A DNA stretch of 64,000 bases from Erythrobasidium yunnanense. Taxonomy: Eukaryota; Basidiomycota; Cystobasidiomycetes; Erythrobasidiales; Erythrobasidiaceae. The stretch spans positions 325,968 through 389,967 of the forward strand of contig BCJC01000006.1 of assembly GCA_001600175.1 (NCBI GenBank), written 5' to 3'. Position numbers and translations under genes: made by a program. Under the pieces are notes generated by a model. It worked only from the letters and a program-made list of their open reading frames with translations, was not told the origin of the DNA and searched no databases. Shown here in pieces: positions 24,455 to 35,544 of this stretch (positions within the stretch are counted from its first letter, which is position 1; every line of letters starts with the position of its first letter).

Positions 24455-24878
24455 TTAGACGACAGTGGTGGTGTTGATTGGCTGGCCAGCGCCGCCGGTT
24501 GGCTGAGCCACACCGGTGTTGCGGTCCACAGGCTGGGTTCTCTCGCCTCGTCCAATTTCTTCATCGGAGCTTGATGAAGAAGATGAGCCACCCTTGGCAC
24601 CATCCTTCTTGACCGACTTGCGGGCATCTGCCAGGCACAGGGCATTAGCGGACCAATCCCAAACGACAGAACAGATGGAACAGGGCTTACTAGGACAGCC
24701 TACACAGCGGCATTTGTTGATCTTGCATGTGCATGTAGCTCCGTTACCGCAGTGGGTGCAGCTCTAAGTCCCAATTTAGCTTGGAGTCACCTTGTCATCA
24801 CACGGGACCACATACGGATACGCCTCCGGAGTTCTTGTCGCATTTACAGGACTTCACTTTGTTGAGTAATCCTGACAT
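24455..24878 (-). CDS. Metallothionein-like Cys-rich protein
   Basis: Three exons, 24816-24878, 24691-24763 and 24455-24627, give 102 residues; both introns (52 and 63 nt) are GT..AG and the frame closes exactly. The first 45 residues hold nine cysteines in metal-binding patterns: SCKC, CTHC, CTCK, KCRC and VGC, with almost no aromatic residues. The rest is a Lys then Ser-rich linker (seven serines in a row, then DEE) and a Gly/Pro/Thr/Gln tail. Such CxC/CxxC clusters bind Cu(I), Zn or Cd as in fungal metallothioneins; the long hydrophilic tail is unusual. No single long frame covers it, so a scan for long ORFs would miss it. Function is inferred from cysteine spacing alone. Confidence 0.68.
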
Positions 24879-25527
24879 TGTATGCTTGCAGTGGATTGAT
24901 TGGGCGTGTAAAGCTGGGAGTTTTGGGTATGAGCAGAAGAAAGAGGGCAAGCCGCGAGATGAGCTCAATATTTAAACTACGCCCCTGGCGTCACCTGTAA
25001 TCGAAATACTGGGCTCGTGACAGGGTTCTCCACCTATTTTTCTAAATGCCGAGGCCAAGGTGAGGTGACGTGGAGTGAGCTCAGGCTAACGCAGCAGCGT
25101 CCGCAGCGTTAGCAGTGATGTGATGGGGATGAGTGAATGTTGAAGGTCGGCTACACAGATCAGACAGAGCTTTCCAGTCCAAAGCTTTCAGGTTTTCTTG
25201 CTGTTGCAAGTTCGGTGCCTGTCAGTATTCGGCTATTCATGCAGCCGGACGCGTCAATGTACAGAAGCGTGTACGCGTTCGCTAAGGATCCGTTGCAGTC
25301 GAGCAAGACTTGAATAGAGGTCACCATGAGAGGATGGTCAGATTTCTTCCGTTTGTAGGCGCGCCCCAGAATCCAGAGTCCAGGTGTCAAGCGCGATCTG
25401 TGTCTTTAAGCTGTGGTTGCCTTTAGATCGATTCATCACAAGCTCATGTGTCGGAATAAGCGGAGCAGAGAAGACGCATTCTGCGATGCATCATGCCTGA
25501 AGGCGCAACAACCCTGCAGGTTCGCGA
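24879..25527. other. Intergenic, 5' of the metallothionein-like gene
   Basis: About 650 bp with no supported gene. A TGAGGTGACGTGGAGTGAGC stretch lies near 25060 and could include binding sites, but no known metal-response element was identified with confidence. Confidence 0.35.
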
Positions 25528-25770
25528 GCTCAATAACCGATACGGTAACCAGAAGTAAACGACGAACGTGACATATCGCTGGACAAGAGGCTTTTGTAGC
25601 AGCTCGAAGAGTTCTCCTCATATCTTTGCGGAAAGATGAAGAATTCAAGCAGCTGCAGCTTGTCGATATGCCACTGGGCTCACTATCGATAAGGCTGCTA
25701 AGCCCTCATACCATACTGTGCCTACCACTATACGATTGCATCTTTTGCGATGTCACACGGCCTCATAGCG
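25528..25770 (-). pseudogene. Truncated copy of the 5' end of the PrpF-like gene
   Basis: Bases about 25540-25770 align by eye with 1450-1665, covering the first ~20 codons and ~150 bp upstream. Shared blocks include GCAGCTCGAAGA, AAGATGAAGAA / AGATGAAGAAG, AAGCAGCTG, AGCTTGTCGA and CTCATACCATAC. At the position of the original start the ATG has become AAG, and similarity ends soon after the CCAGC of the original coding sequence. No further PrpF exons follow. It is therefore a promoter-plus-5' fragment on the same strand as its source, 24 kb away. Confidence 0.75.
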
Positions 25771-26108
25771 ATCTATCCATCCTCTATCGCTGACTCCCGG
25801 TTTGAGCCCGCCTTATTCTCAAAGGCCAGTTGATCACCTAGTATTAAGGTAAACGGCAGACTAACATTGGTCGGGCGTACCAAGGCAAGAACTCAAGCCG
25901 CTCTGACTATCATGACCGATCCTATCTGTCCAGCGCCCGGTCGAAGTTTTCGAGACGTGCTGTAGGCTCTTGGTAGCCTTCATCTCTACAACCCCCACTC
26001 TGCTGACACTCGCGTCTGAGGCGATGCAAACAGCATACCAGCAGTGCAGGTTTTCAGTCCGAGTAACAGAACACGCGAATTGTACCCTTTTCCTCTCTTC
26101 TGCAATTC
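25771..26108. other. Intergenic
   Basis: About 340 bp between the PrpF-like fragment and the next gene; nothing recognised. Confidence 0.4.
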
Positions 26109-26720
26109 ATGCCGTCGAATACGAATAGACATCATGACTCGCTATTCAAGCGCGTTCTTACCTGCAATAAATGGGGCAAGATCCGCCGCTTTGAGCAAGA
26201 GCAGAAGGACCGGGATGATGGCATCGAGAGCGTCGTTCAGCCGATACTGGACGCTTACTATCATGAGATCCGGAGCGAGCCTCTCGGCATTGAGCGGCTG
26301 CTGAAGCTCCAGAGGTCTCTGGCGTCAGAAAGTGCAGACGCGGACAAATACGTCCGCAAGCTCAAGCTACACCGATCCAACAGAAAGATCCCCAAGACTT
26401 TGAGGTTCAGCTTTGAAAATGACTTGCTGAACGCCGAAGTAGAATCGCGTGTCTTAGCTGGTAAGGTGCTGCTCGTATCGCAAGGCATTGGACAGCAGAA
26501 AGCAGCAGCTTTCTCGTTGCTACGTACCAGAGCGCGTACTGGTGAAGAGTCGGTTCAGGTTCAACAGGCTCAGGATGCTATACTGGAACAGCGACGCCGT
26601 TCGAGTATCTCTTCTGCTAGGTCTGGAGCCAGTTTCAAGACGGCTACCTCGGCTGCAAGCCAGCAGAGTCGCAGAGCACGACGCAGCGTGGCAGATGTAT
26701 CGAACGCCAAGCGCGAGTGA
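26109..26720 (+). CDS. Hypothetical protein, intronless
   Basis: A single open frame of 203 residues starting MPSNTNRHHD. Not recognised. The first half is charged with helix-like spacing (RLLKLQRSLASESADADK, KYVRKLKLHR); the C-terminal 70 residues are Ser/Arg/Ala-rich (RRRSSISSARS, SQQSRRARRS) and likely disordered. No signal peptide, membrane span or cysteine motif. Lack of introns is unusual here, since most genes in the window carry several. It may be a lineage-specific or recently arisen gene; it lies beside other accessory genes. Confidence 0.5.
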   Translation: MPSNTNRHHDSLFKRVLTCNKWGKIRRFEQEQKDRDDGIESVVQPILDAYYHEIRSEPLGIERLLKLQRSLASESADADKYVRKLKLHRSNRKIPKTLRFSFENDLLNAEVESRVLAGKVLLVSQGIGQQKAAAFSLLRTRARTGEESVQVQQAQDAILEQRRRSSISSARSGASFKTATSAASQQSRRARRSVADVSNAKRE

Positions 26721-26864
26721 CAGTCAGCCTGGAATCCGACATTGCTGACAAGGGTCAGGTGCATCCCTTGTCAGCCTGACTTTTGTGTGGGCTTGTCTAT
26801 ACGAGCTCACAGGGTTCAGCTCTTACTCATCCACACAATCCATCAGCCCGTTGCGTTACAACCA

Positions 26865-27481
26865 ATGAAAGCTATCATACTGGTCTCATTCTCGTTTGCT
26901 GCAGCCATGCAGGTCATGGCTCGCACTTCCTACAGACGTGACGCAGGTTCTAGCTGCTCAGGAACAAGCACCATACCTTGTGACTCATATTACGTACGTA
27001 GATCTCGCCACGTTGTTCAGGTAGTGGAGCTGAGCTATGTTTTGACTACCTAGAAACTTGGCAGGCCTGAAAGCGGTGTCGGAGAGACTGAATGCGTAAA
27101 CTGTCAATGCAAGCCAAAGGAGTGCTATGCCGTGAGTATAGCAATGTACGTTCTCTGATCAGTACTAACGGATGTGGGCAGGGCTGGGATCTCACGACGG
27201 ACACATCTGGAGTAACGGTCTGCAAGGACAGGAAGGACGGTCATATCAATTCTTGCCCTATTCCCAACTACTCAGCTACGAGTGAGGGGTGTCAGTGCTT
27301 GGCTATCGAGGAAAACGGTACATGCGGGTGCAGAGAGGGCAGCGGTGATAATGAGCATCAGGTCCTGGTTGTGGACCCCGATACTTATGAGGCTACTTGT
27401 AAGTGCGTCGATGGATACTATATGGAGGGAGAGGGGAGCTCGTCCAGCTGCAAAGCATGCTCGCCCGAGGGCGAGTGTTAG
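26865..27481 (+). CDS. Secreted cysteine-rich protein
   Basis: Exons 26865-26993, 27054-27131 and 27182-27481 give 168 residues. A clear signal peptide (MKAIILVSFSFAAAMQVMA) is followed by RTSYRRD. The mature part has about 17 cysteines, many as CxC or CxxC pairs: ECVNCQC, GCQCL, TCGCREG, TCKCVDGYY and CKAC. The spacing around CKCVDGYY recalls EGF-like modules, but no family was recognised. Size, secretion and cysteine content fit a candidate apoplastic effector or surface protein; that role is inference. The codons and introns look like those of neighbouring genes. Confidence 0.75.
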
Positions 27482-27638
27482 TCGGTAGATTAAGCATGAT
27501 ACTGCATCCTTGACTGATAGTCGACCTCATAGCGGTAGCAGAGCTGTAATTGAGACAGCCTAATTAGTTGTCGATGGCAGTGTCAGCTTTCGCAAACCCA
27601 TAAAGCTGAAACCTCGTATATTCCATAGATGACACAAT

Positions 27639-28237
27639 CTACGACGCCAACGACTTGCTATCCTTTGGTGTTTTAGCCGCCGGTGTATCGTCTTGCGTCG
27701 GCTGACCTTTCGTCTTTCCTTCTCCTGGCGTATTCGTTGGTGCCGTCTCTTCTTTGTCCAAGACTATAAGATTGAGAGCCATTATTCCACCTGGTGTGAC
27801 TGCCTTCGCTTGCGCCTCTTCCTTCTTCTGCGCCATCTTTCGTTGCTGAGCATGGAGATAGTGTGACTTTACGGTTTGCGCTCGGGCGATCTGGAACACA
27901 GCACGCTCTGAGTCAGTCATGAACACTGTGAGTTGGCTGGTAAGAGCCCACCTCCTTGCCGTGATGCAGGCATTCTAGGTAGTCTGCCTTCTGCAGTATG
28001 CATTCTTGGGGATCATCCGCGTTGGCGTAGCATTTGGCGAACTCTGCACTCAATCAAAAGCGAAGTATGAGCATAAAGTCTTCACTGTCTCTTGTACTAG
28101 ATTCCCGCTCGCCTTGCCAGAACGGATGGCAGCGAGACCTCCCGCCAGCGTATCCGAAGCCAGACTGGGCGACAAAGCAGTGTCAGCTTCCATCAGATCG
28201 CTTGATTGTGCTGGTGTTTGGTGTGTCGTACGGCCAT
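27639..28237 (-). CDS. Complex I subunit NDUFS5-like
   Basis: Exons 28232-28237, 28113-28164, 27952-28043 and 27639-27890 give 133 residues. The first exon is only ATGGCC; joining gives MASGFGYAGGRSRCHPFWQ, then ECILQKADYLECLHHGKE and IARAQTVKSHYLH. The CHCH-type cysteine pairs (C-x(n)-C twice) and the ADYLECLHH motif identify the NDUFS5/15-kDa accessory subunit on the intermembrane-space face of mitochondrial complex I, imported and oxidised by the Mia40 route. The second intron (28044-28112) starts with GC (CAAG|GCGAGC); no GT alternative keeps the family sequence. The C-terminal 60 residues are a Lys/Pro/Thr-rich extension beyond the family core. Confidence 0.85.
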
Positions 28238-28356
28238 GGTTCAGAAAAATATGCGAGGTGTCGAGCTGGATGGACAAGTCGAGCTGAAGACAAGCGAAAG
28301 AGCAGCCTTTCAGATTGAGGCCAACTGATGATTCTAGCTTTTAAATATCTCTAACC
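28238..28356. promoter_or_regulatory. Short bidirectional promoter
   Basis: 119 bp between the divergent starts of the NDUFS5-like and Swd2-like genes. Confidence 0.5.
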
Positions 28357-29971
28357 ATGGCCTTAGCTGGATCCCCTATGCTTCCATCGACATCTGCTAC
28401 TCCCTTCAATGGTTCCCCTTCCTTGTCGCATACAACGATACCGCCCAACAACCATGCTGCTTCGAGCTCGAAAGCAGGGCCTTCCGGGTCGAGCAAACCT
28501 GCATATAGTAGTATTATCGTCAGTCCGCAATTCATGGTAAGCTGCTCGAGAAAGTCCCAGGCCTCTACAAGATGTTCCAGCACAACGCGACCGAATGAGA
28601 TTGCTGATCTTCCAACCCACTCCTTCATCTTTATTACATGTTTTACCCCTCCTTTGTCTACTGGACAGTCCTCCTTCAAACCGGCCAAAGTCTTCAGAGA
28701 TCACATCGGGCAGCACCAGTCATACACCTCTCTGTCGTACGACGACAGAGGTGAGCAGCTCATAACAGCAGGAGAAGATGATCAGATGCAGTTATTTGAC
28801 TGCAGAAGTGGAAAGTGAGTATCAAGCCGTCCTTTTTCACTAATCGCCGAACTTTAACCTATATATCAACCAGACACAAGAGATTGTGCAAATCCGGGAA
28901 GTATGGCGTCCACCTTGCACGCTTTACGCACAAGAGCACTGCTATAATACATGCTTCGACAAAAGGCGAAGAAGCAGCCAGCACAATACGCTATCTGTCT
29001 TTACACGACAACTCATATCTTAGGTACTTCCACGGGCACAAGAAGCAGTACGTTACTCGTGAAGACAGAGAATCGAAGAGCGTGCTGAAGCATGAGTGTT
29101 GCAACAGAGTGACTAGTCTGGAGATGTCGCCAGCGGACGATACTTTCCTATCTGCAGCTGCCGACGACACTGTGCGATTATGGGACTTGAGAACGGCTTC
29201 AGCTCAGGTAAGCGGCTAGAAAGTACGGTGCGGAGCTCAAAGACTAAGAGACATGCAGGGCCTTCTGAATCTAGCTGGCTCAGCTTCGGTAGCATACGAC
29301 CCAAGCGGACTAATCTTCGCCGTGACGACCAATCTCCGATCTACCACACTTCTATATGACGTCCGCAAGCTTGATGTCGAGCCTTTTGCAGAAGTACCCA
29401 TTCGCGATCCTATAGTGGAGAGTCAAGGCAGGCCGCAGCAGAGCATGCCGATATATACGAGCGTCAAGTTTAGCAATGATGGCAATTATCTTCTGGTTGG
29501 AACAACCGTTGGGATACACTATGTCCTGCATAGTTTCAACTACAACGTGGTTGCGCGGTTAGAAGGTGAGGCTGTTAGCCTAACGTCAGCACGCTGGGCT
29601 GATGTTTACGTACTTCTGGAGGTCCCAAAGGTCTGGGCGGAGATGCGAATGAGACTGTACATCAGTCCGGAGAGGAAACGAGCTGGACGCCCGACAGTCG
29701 CTATGCCCTCAGCGGGTCAGCCGATGGCCGTATATACATCTACGACGTCAATCCTCCCGCTGCCGAACTAGCAAAACAGACCACTCGCCCACCACCCGGC
29801 GAGAAATGCACCCTGGAACCCATCAAGGTTCTAGAAGGTCACAAGAACTCCGCGAGCCGAGTTGTCAAGTTCAACCCGAGATATAGCCAATTCGCATCTG
29901 CTGGAACGGGAGAATTGGCAATGTGGCTGTCTGACCCGGCGAAAGAGACACCTGCTCCTGCTGCTCAGTAG
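28357..29971 (+). CDS. Swd2/WDR82-like WD40 protein
   Basis: Exons 28357-28536, 28669-28814, 28874-29207, 29259-29565 and 29622-29971 give 438 residues. Seen: FKPAKVFRDH, the Swd2 signature before the first blade, then repeats ending DDQMQLFDCRSG, DDTVRLWDLRTA and DGRIYIYDVN, and a last blade with GTGELAMWL. Swd2 is shared by the COMPASS/Set1 H3K4 methyltransferase and the APT part of the cleavage and polyadenylation factor, in the nucleus. The 132-nt segment 28537-28668 is taken as an intron, but its length is a multiple of three and it has no stop, so a 44-residue insertion cannot be excluded. The S/P/N-rich N-terminus of about 60 residues is not part of the family core. Confidence 0.88.
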
Positions 29972-30147
29972 ATTTCGATTATGTTATTTGTGTTTGTTGT
30001 TTCATCAGACTTCCTTAGCAAGTAATGAATGCTTAGTAGATTGTAGACACTGTTGGTAGATATTATAATAGTTGAAGGCAGCTCAGACGCTCGATCATGT
30101 CCCTTTGAATACCGCTCGACTCCTTAACAGGTCCTTTCATCTTCACT

Positions 30148-32269
30148 ATGGCAGGCTTACCGCCTCGCCGGCGTCTGAGTCTATCAAATATCACTATACG
30201 CAGTCTCTCGACAGGTGAGGCCTGACCTTTTCCGAAAGGAGACCGACGACATCAAGTACTTAGGCATATTTGGCGCAGAAGACGACGAGTCTTCAATACC
30301 AGAGTCGCACGACGAAAGAACACCACTTGTACGACAGGAAAACTCATACTTGCAGAAGAAGCGGAAAGCCAAAGAGGCCTGGCGGACGGAGTTGCGAATT
30401 CTTTGGAAATTGACTGTCATTAATGGAGCGACGTACGCTATCGAATACTTCATTGGAGCATTCAGTACTGTCACGTTAGGTAGGCTGAGCTTTGGAAGGA
30501 ACAGAAGAATTCAGCTGAAATGATGTCGACCATAGGACACTTGGGCAACAAAGAACTCAATGCAGCCTCCCTCTCTCACGTTCTCATCACATCTACGACA
30601 ATAGCACCCTTCGTCTATGGTCTATGTTCAGCCCTAGACACGCTCGCAAGCCAAGCTTTCACAAGTCCTAAACCCAAGAATACCTCTCTATACGTGATGC
30701 GGACAGGCGTGCTCGTATACGCTTGTCTGATACCGATGCTAGTGTTCCTTTCGTTCAGTGACCGAATCTTGCTGTTCTTGAGGCAGGACCCTGAGATCGC
30801 TCATCTGGCTGGGAGATACTCTAGAGGTGGGCTGTCAGAATGCTCAGAAGCCTAAAGGACATTGCTGATCTACGTGTAACGCAGTCTATGTGCTTGGCAT
30901 GCCCTTCGTAGCGGGTTATGAGCTTATGCGAAGATGGCTACAAGCGCAAGGGATAGTGACTCCAGCTACAATTATAGTGTTATTGGGCGCCCCGCTCAGT
31001 GTCGGTTTAAATTGGTTGCTGGTACTTGGCCCAGAGAACATTCGGATAGGCTTTCTAGGCGCGCCAATAGCTGTCGTCATTACGAATATCACCACCGTAA
31101 GCACAGATCTCCTCCCCTCCCCGTACGGTCTGACCTGGCGCTCCAGTTCCTTCTCCTCCTGCTATACTGCGCTATATGGGCACCTAAAACAGCATACGCA
31201 GGGTTCTCGCGTGCCATCTTCCTAGATCTTGGTCCGAACATCCGGCTAGGTATAGCTGGAATCGTCAGTACATGTAGTGAATGGCTCGTATGGGACATCG
31301 TGTCGTTCGCGGCATCGTATCTCGGCGAAGTAGAGTATGCTGCTTCAGCTGCGTCGAGTGAGTCCTGAAGAAATGGCGCTCGCTCGAAGCGCTTACATTG
31401 TATCCTGCAGACTTCATCGCCATCTTGTCGGATCAGCAAGGCTTTGCATTGGGTACAGCTGCAGGCATCAGAGTGTAAGTGATCCCGTCCCCAGCCTCCG
31501 GCAGGTATACTAACATGACTCCGCAGCGGTAACGCAGTCGGTGCTCAGCGTGCCGAGCAAGCCAAGTTCGCAGCCAAAGTAGCATATGTCTCCTCCATCG
31601 CGCTTGGCCTGTTCAACCTCGTTCTTGTCTTCGCACTTCGTCCATATCTGGGTCGACTGATTTCAAGCGACGGACAAGTAGTCGCGCTTGTCGCGAAGGC
31701 CGTGAGCAGCCTTCATATGGAACCGCGATGGGAGCTGAGCTGACCCATTCGCATATGAACAGCTCATACCGATAGCCTTCTATCAAGTAGCAGACGCCAT
31801 CACTCTCGCTACCTTTGGCATACTTAGAGGCGCCGGACTAGCCGTGAGAAGATTTCGCTACGCTCAGTCAGTTTTTGACTCTGACTCTTCCTTGCAGCAA
31901 CTTGTGGCCCGAGCGAATCTATTCTGTGTGTATCGCTTATTCGGATGAATTATACCGTTACTGACATACTTCTATAGCATATTGGCTAACGGGACTGCCC
32001 GTCGCCATCGTACTCGCATACAAGGCTGGCCTAGGGGTCGTTGGCTTATATAGCGGGATGGCCATCTCGTTGACCATCCTAGCCGCCATAACGAGTATCT
32101 CTGTCAAGAAGTAAGTCTTTATGCATTCATCTGTATTCAAAAAGACTTTGAGTCTGATCGAAACTGTAGAATCGACTGGAAAAACTCGTGTAGGAAGGCG
32201 AAAGAGCAGTCAGAAGCGACTGAAGCATTCCTCGAGTCCCGTCGAATCAGCCAATTACCGCACGACTAG
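30148..32269 (+). CDS. MATE-family multidrug/organic cation exporter
   Basis: Eleven exons (30148-30214, 30264-30479, 30536-30826, 30885-31096, 31147-31357, 31411-31474, 31527-31701, 31763-31843, 31898-31925, 31978-32110, 32170-32269) give 525 residues with an exact frame. Seen: GHLGNKELNAASL, CSALDTLASQAF, ALGTAAGIRVGNAVGAQ and ATFGILRGAGL, the conserved blocks of the two six-helix halves. Eukaryotic MATE proteins export cationic drugs, alkaloids or metabolites in exchange for protons, at plasma membrane or vacuole. The first 65 residues are cytosolic with an acidic stretch. The GTGAGG at 30215 is best read as a donor, not as part of the protein. Confidence 0.9.
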
Positions 32270-32340
32270 AGCTGGGGCTGAGGTTGTAGCATAGGGTAAT
32301 TCGCATATTCCAACTCGCATCCACGGAGCTAGCTTCCCAC

Positions 32341-35162
32341 TTACGTACAGGATACTTCCGTTGCCGTATTTGCAAGGTCTCCCATCAGATTGAGCGCGCT
32401 TCCCCGTTGAAACCAGCGGATCTGCATCGCGTTATATGAGTGGGACAGAGGGATGTCATGGGACGTGCCATCCTTATGATGTAGCCTCATAGTGACGGTG
32501 CTACCGGGCATCAACTCTTCGATACCGAGGAGGTCAACGAAGTCTGTTGACTGGACGAGCTCGTAATCTTCAGCTCGCTTGAAGACCAAAGGTAGCATTC
32601 CTGAAGTGTCGCAAGAGTATGAGCATGCATGCTGTCTGAAGAGATGATCCACACTCACCTTGCTTTTTCAGATTACTTTCCATAATGCGGGCGAATGACC
32701 GAGCAATGACGGCGATGCCTCCAAGGAAGCGCGGCTCCAGCGCAGCGTGCTCGCGAGAGGAGCCTTCTCCGTAATTCCAGCTTCCGACTACTACCCAGGG
32801 ACGGCCACGACGCTTGTAGTCTGATGCTACCGTCGGTACGGCGCCCCATTCTCCAGTCAGCAGATTCTCCACATTATTGGCTTGGCCGTTGACTTCGTTG
32901 ATGGCACCAATCAGGCAATTTTGCGAGATGTTCTCTAAATGCCCGCGGTATTTGAGCCATGGACCGGCGGCTGAAACTACGTAAAGCCTCAGAAAACGAC
33001 TTCTCGTAAGCCAGGCTGTTTCATGACAGACTTACTTTGATCGGTTGTACACTTGCCGTCCACTTTTATCAGGATAGGCATGTCTTTAGGATCTTGGCCG
33101 TTCCAGGCCTGAAATGGTACTAAAAGCTGCAGTCTGTCCGAATCTGGTCGCACAGCAACTTGGATGGCTGATCCATCTGGAGGGGCAGCTCGGTAGCCAT
33201 CTTCTCCCGGCGTGTACCCTTTCGGAGGGAGTTCTACGGCAGACGGATCGGAGAACTTGAACGCTTTGCCGTACGAATCTTTCAAAAAGTCGGTCACAGG
33301 GTTGAATGTGAGATCGCCAGCAAATGCCATAGCGATAGCAATCTCCGGCGAAGACACAAACGCGTGGGTTCCTGGATTTGAATCGTTGCGTCCAGAGAAG
33401 TTGCGGTTGAAAGAGCTAATAATCGAATTCTTTTCACCTTTCGCAACGTCCTGCCTGTCCCATTGCCCTATACAAGGCCCGCATGCGTTGGCGAGTACGA
33501 GCCCGCCAGCCTGCTCTAGAGTCTGAATGATGCCATCACGAGCGATGGTCGCACGTATCTGTTCAGAGCCTGGTGTTATGGTAAGCGCAGTTTTGAGATG
33601 AATGCCCTGCTGATTTGCTTCTCGAGCTACAGAAGCACATCGCATCATATCTTGATACGACGAGTTGGTGCAAGACCCGATGAGAGCAACTTTCAGCTCT
33701 TGAGGCCAACTGTTCTTTTTGACTTCGGCAGCAAACTTGGAGATTGGTGTTGAAAGATCAGGAGTGTATGGACCGTTGATATGCGGCTCGAGATCTGACA
33801 GATCGATCTCCAAGACCTGATCGTACTCCGCCCCTTCATCCCGTTCGAGAATATGTGAGTACTTCTTGGCATGCTCAGCGATGGCACCACGGTTTGTGGC
33901 GTGAAGATAGTCGGCCATGCGCGATGTGAAAGGAAAGATTGAGGACGTTGCCCCGATTTCAGCTCCCATGTTGCATATAGTTGCCATTCCGGTGCTGGAG
34001 AGCGTGTCGACACCTTCTCCATAGTATTCGACTATAGCTCCCGTACCACCCTTGACAGTGAGCATCCCGGCCAGTTTCAATATGACATCTTCCGATTATC
34101 GTCAGATTCCGAATACTGCAAAGGAGAGCTTCGGATTATGCTCACCTTTCGGAGACGCCCATCCTCCAAGTTTTCCGCTGAGCTTGACGCCGATTACGTT
34201 TGGGCATGTCACTTCCCATGGCATATCAGCCATCACATCAACGGCGTCAGCGCCGCCTACTCCTACGCCCAGCATACCAAGTCCACCGGTATTTGGAGTG
34301 TGGGAATCCGTTCCGAGTATGAGGCCTCCTGGGAAGGCGTAGTTTTCGAAGATGATGGAATGTAAAATACCAGAACCCGCCTTCCAGAACCCGATACCGT
34401 ACTTGGCTGTCGCAGAGGTCAGGAACTCGTAGATTTCGGCATCTTCTTCGAGGCATCGAGCAAGATCGTCTGCTGCCCCTGATCGAGCTCGAACCAAATG
34501 ATCACAGTGGACCTATTCCAAGAGATCAGACATGCCAACTTGACGGGTGCAGAGCGCCTTACGGTCATAGGTATGGCGGTGCGAGAGAGACCAGCAGTCA
34601 TAAACTGAAGCAGCACCATTTGTGCCGTGCAGTCATGGGAGAACACGCGCTTGGACCGATACTCGTGTCAGCTCAGGCATCAGAGATAATGCTCAGAAAA
34701 CGTACATCTGGCCGGAGGTGGATGTAGGATGACCCACGACGTATATCAGCGTCGTGAGGGTTGTGTAAGTGACCATAGAGGATTTTCTCAGACAGCGTGA
34801 GTGCTCGCTTGAGCCTGTTTTGAGCCAGTCAGACAGTTATAAAGCATCGAAGGATAACCCAGAGATACCGTCTTCGCATAATTGCAAGCTTTGCCAGAGT
34901 CAGCTTCCGTATCAATGAAGGTTACGCTCAGTAGTCTGAATACTACGCACATTGTCCTCCATTGTCTGTTCGCAGGCGGATAGTTAGCCATGCGTTCCGG
35001 ATCTGCGCTGATAATGCGTACTTGATAGATTGTCAATCTCTTCGTGTCGTATCGAGATATGTAAGGCACATCTTCTGCAGCAGGAGTGCGTGCGATAGTA
35101 GCGTATGAGCGAGACACCGTGTTTGACAGGCAGCGTCGGATCAAACGAGATGGAAATGTCAT
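32341..35162 (-). CDS. ACO1: Aconitate hydratase, mitochondrial
   Basis: Nine exons (35022-35162, 34951-34965, 34869-34888, 34706-34814, 34563-34661, 34146-34512, 33036-34088, 32659-32976, 32341-32600) give 793 residues. The start [20 protein letters not shown] is a mitochondrial leader. Seen: [39 protein letters not shown] with the first Fe-S cysteine, ACGPCIGQW with the other two, [11 protein letters not shown], and the C-terminal swivel domain GSSREHAA. It converts citrate to isocitrate through cis-aconitate. Fungi often have a second paralogue (Aco2) in lysine synthesis, and the [14 protein letters not shown] segment departs from the usual Aco1 text, so Aco2 is possible. Exons of 15 and 20 nt are notable. 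It is divergent from the Zn2Cys6 gene, 382 bp apart. Confidence 0.9.
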
Positions 35163-35544
35163 AGTTTGACATATGAGAGGTATTGGAACGATAGAGAGAA
35201 GGAAAGCTTCGAGCAGAACGTAACCTTCTGCAGCGCCCAGCGCTAAAACCCGCTTATTCCACCTGCCCGCCGGAGCGCCGAGAAAGAGGAGAGCGACATT
35301 GTTTGTTAGCAGGACCGTCAGTAGAAGAGACTGAAAGTGTCCTAGGTTGCAGGCCTCGTGCTTCACGGGTGTCAGAACCGAGAACCTTCTCGGAGACACC
35401 TCAGTCTATCTTGTACGTATCGATCTTTGAGTGTTCCGACGATGTTTGCGCTGTGCATTGACAATCGATGAAAGCTTTGGCAGCCACAGAAACGTCGAGC
35501 CTTCAAGACTGAGCGACTGGCTTTCCTAACGAGTTCCGGGCTTC
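35163..35544. promoter_or_regulatory. Shared upstream region, aconitase / Zn2Cys6 factor
   Basis: 382 bp between divergent start codons. No TATA box or inverted CGG triplet typical of Zn2Cys6 sites was confidently seen. Confidence 0.4.

Noticed and set aside
24427-24645. A 72-codon minus-strand frame overlapping the metallothionein-like gene.
   Set aside because: It is in a different frame from the exon chain that gives the cysteine pattern and has no features of its own.
30215-30263. A GTG-initiated extension at the start of the MATE gene.
   Set aside because: GTGAGG is a good donor, the segment has a CCTGAC branch site and ends TTAG, and removing 49 nt joins the upstream ATG exon in frame.
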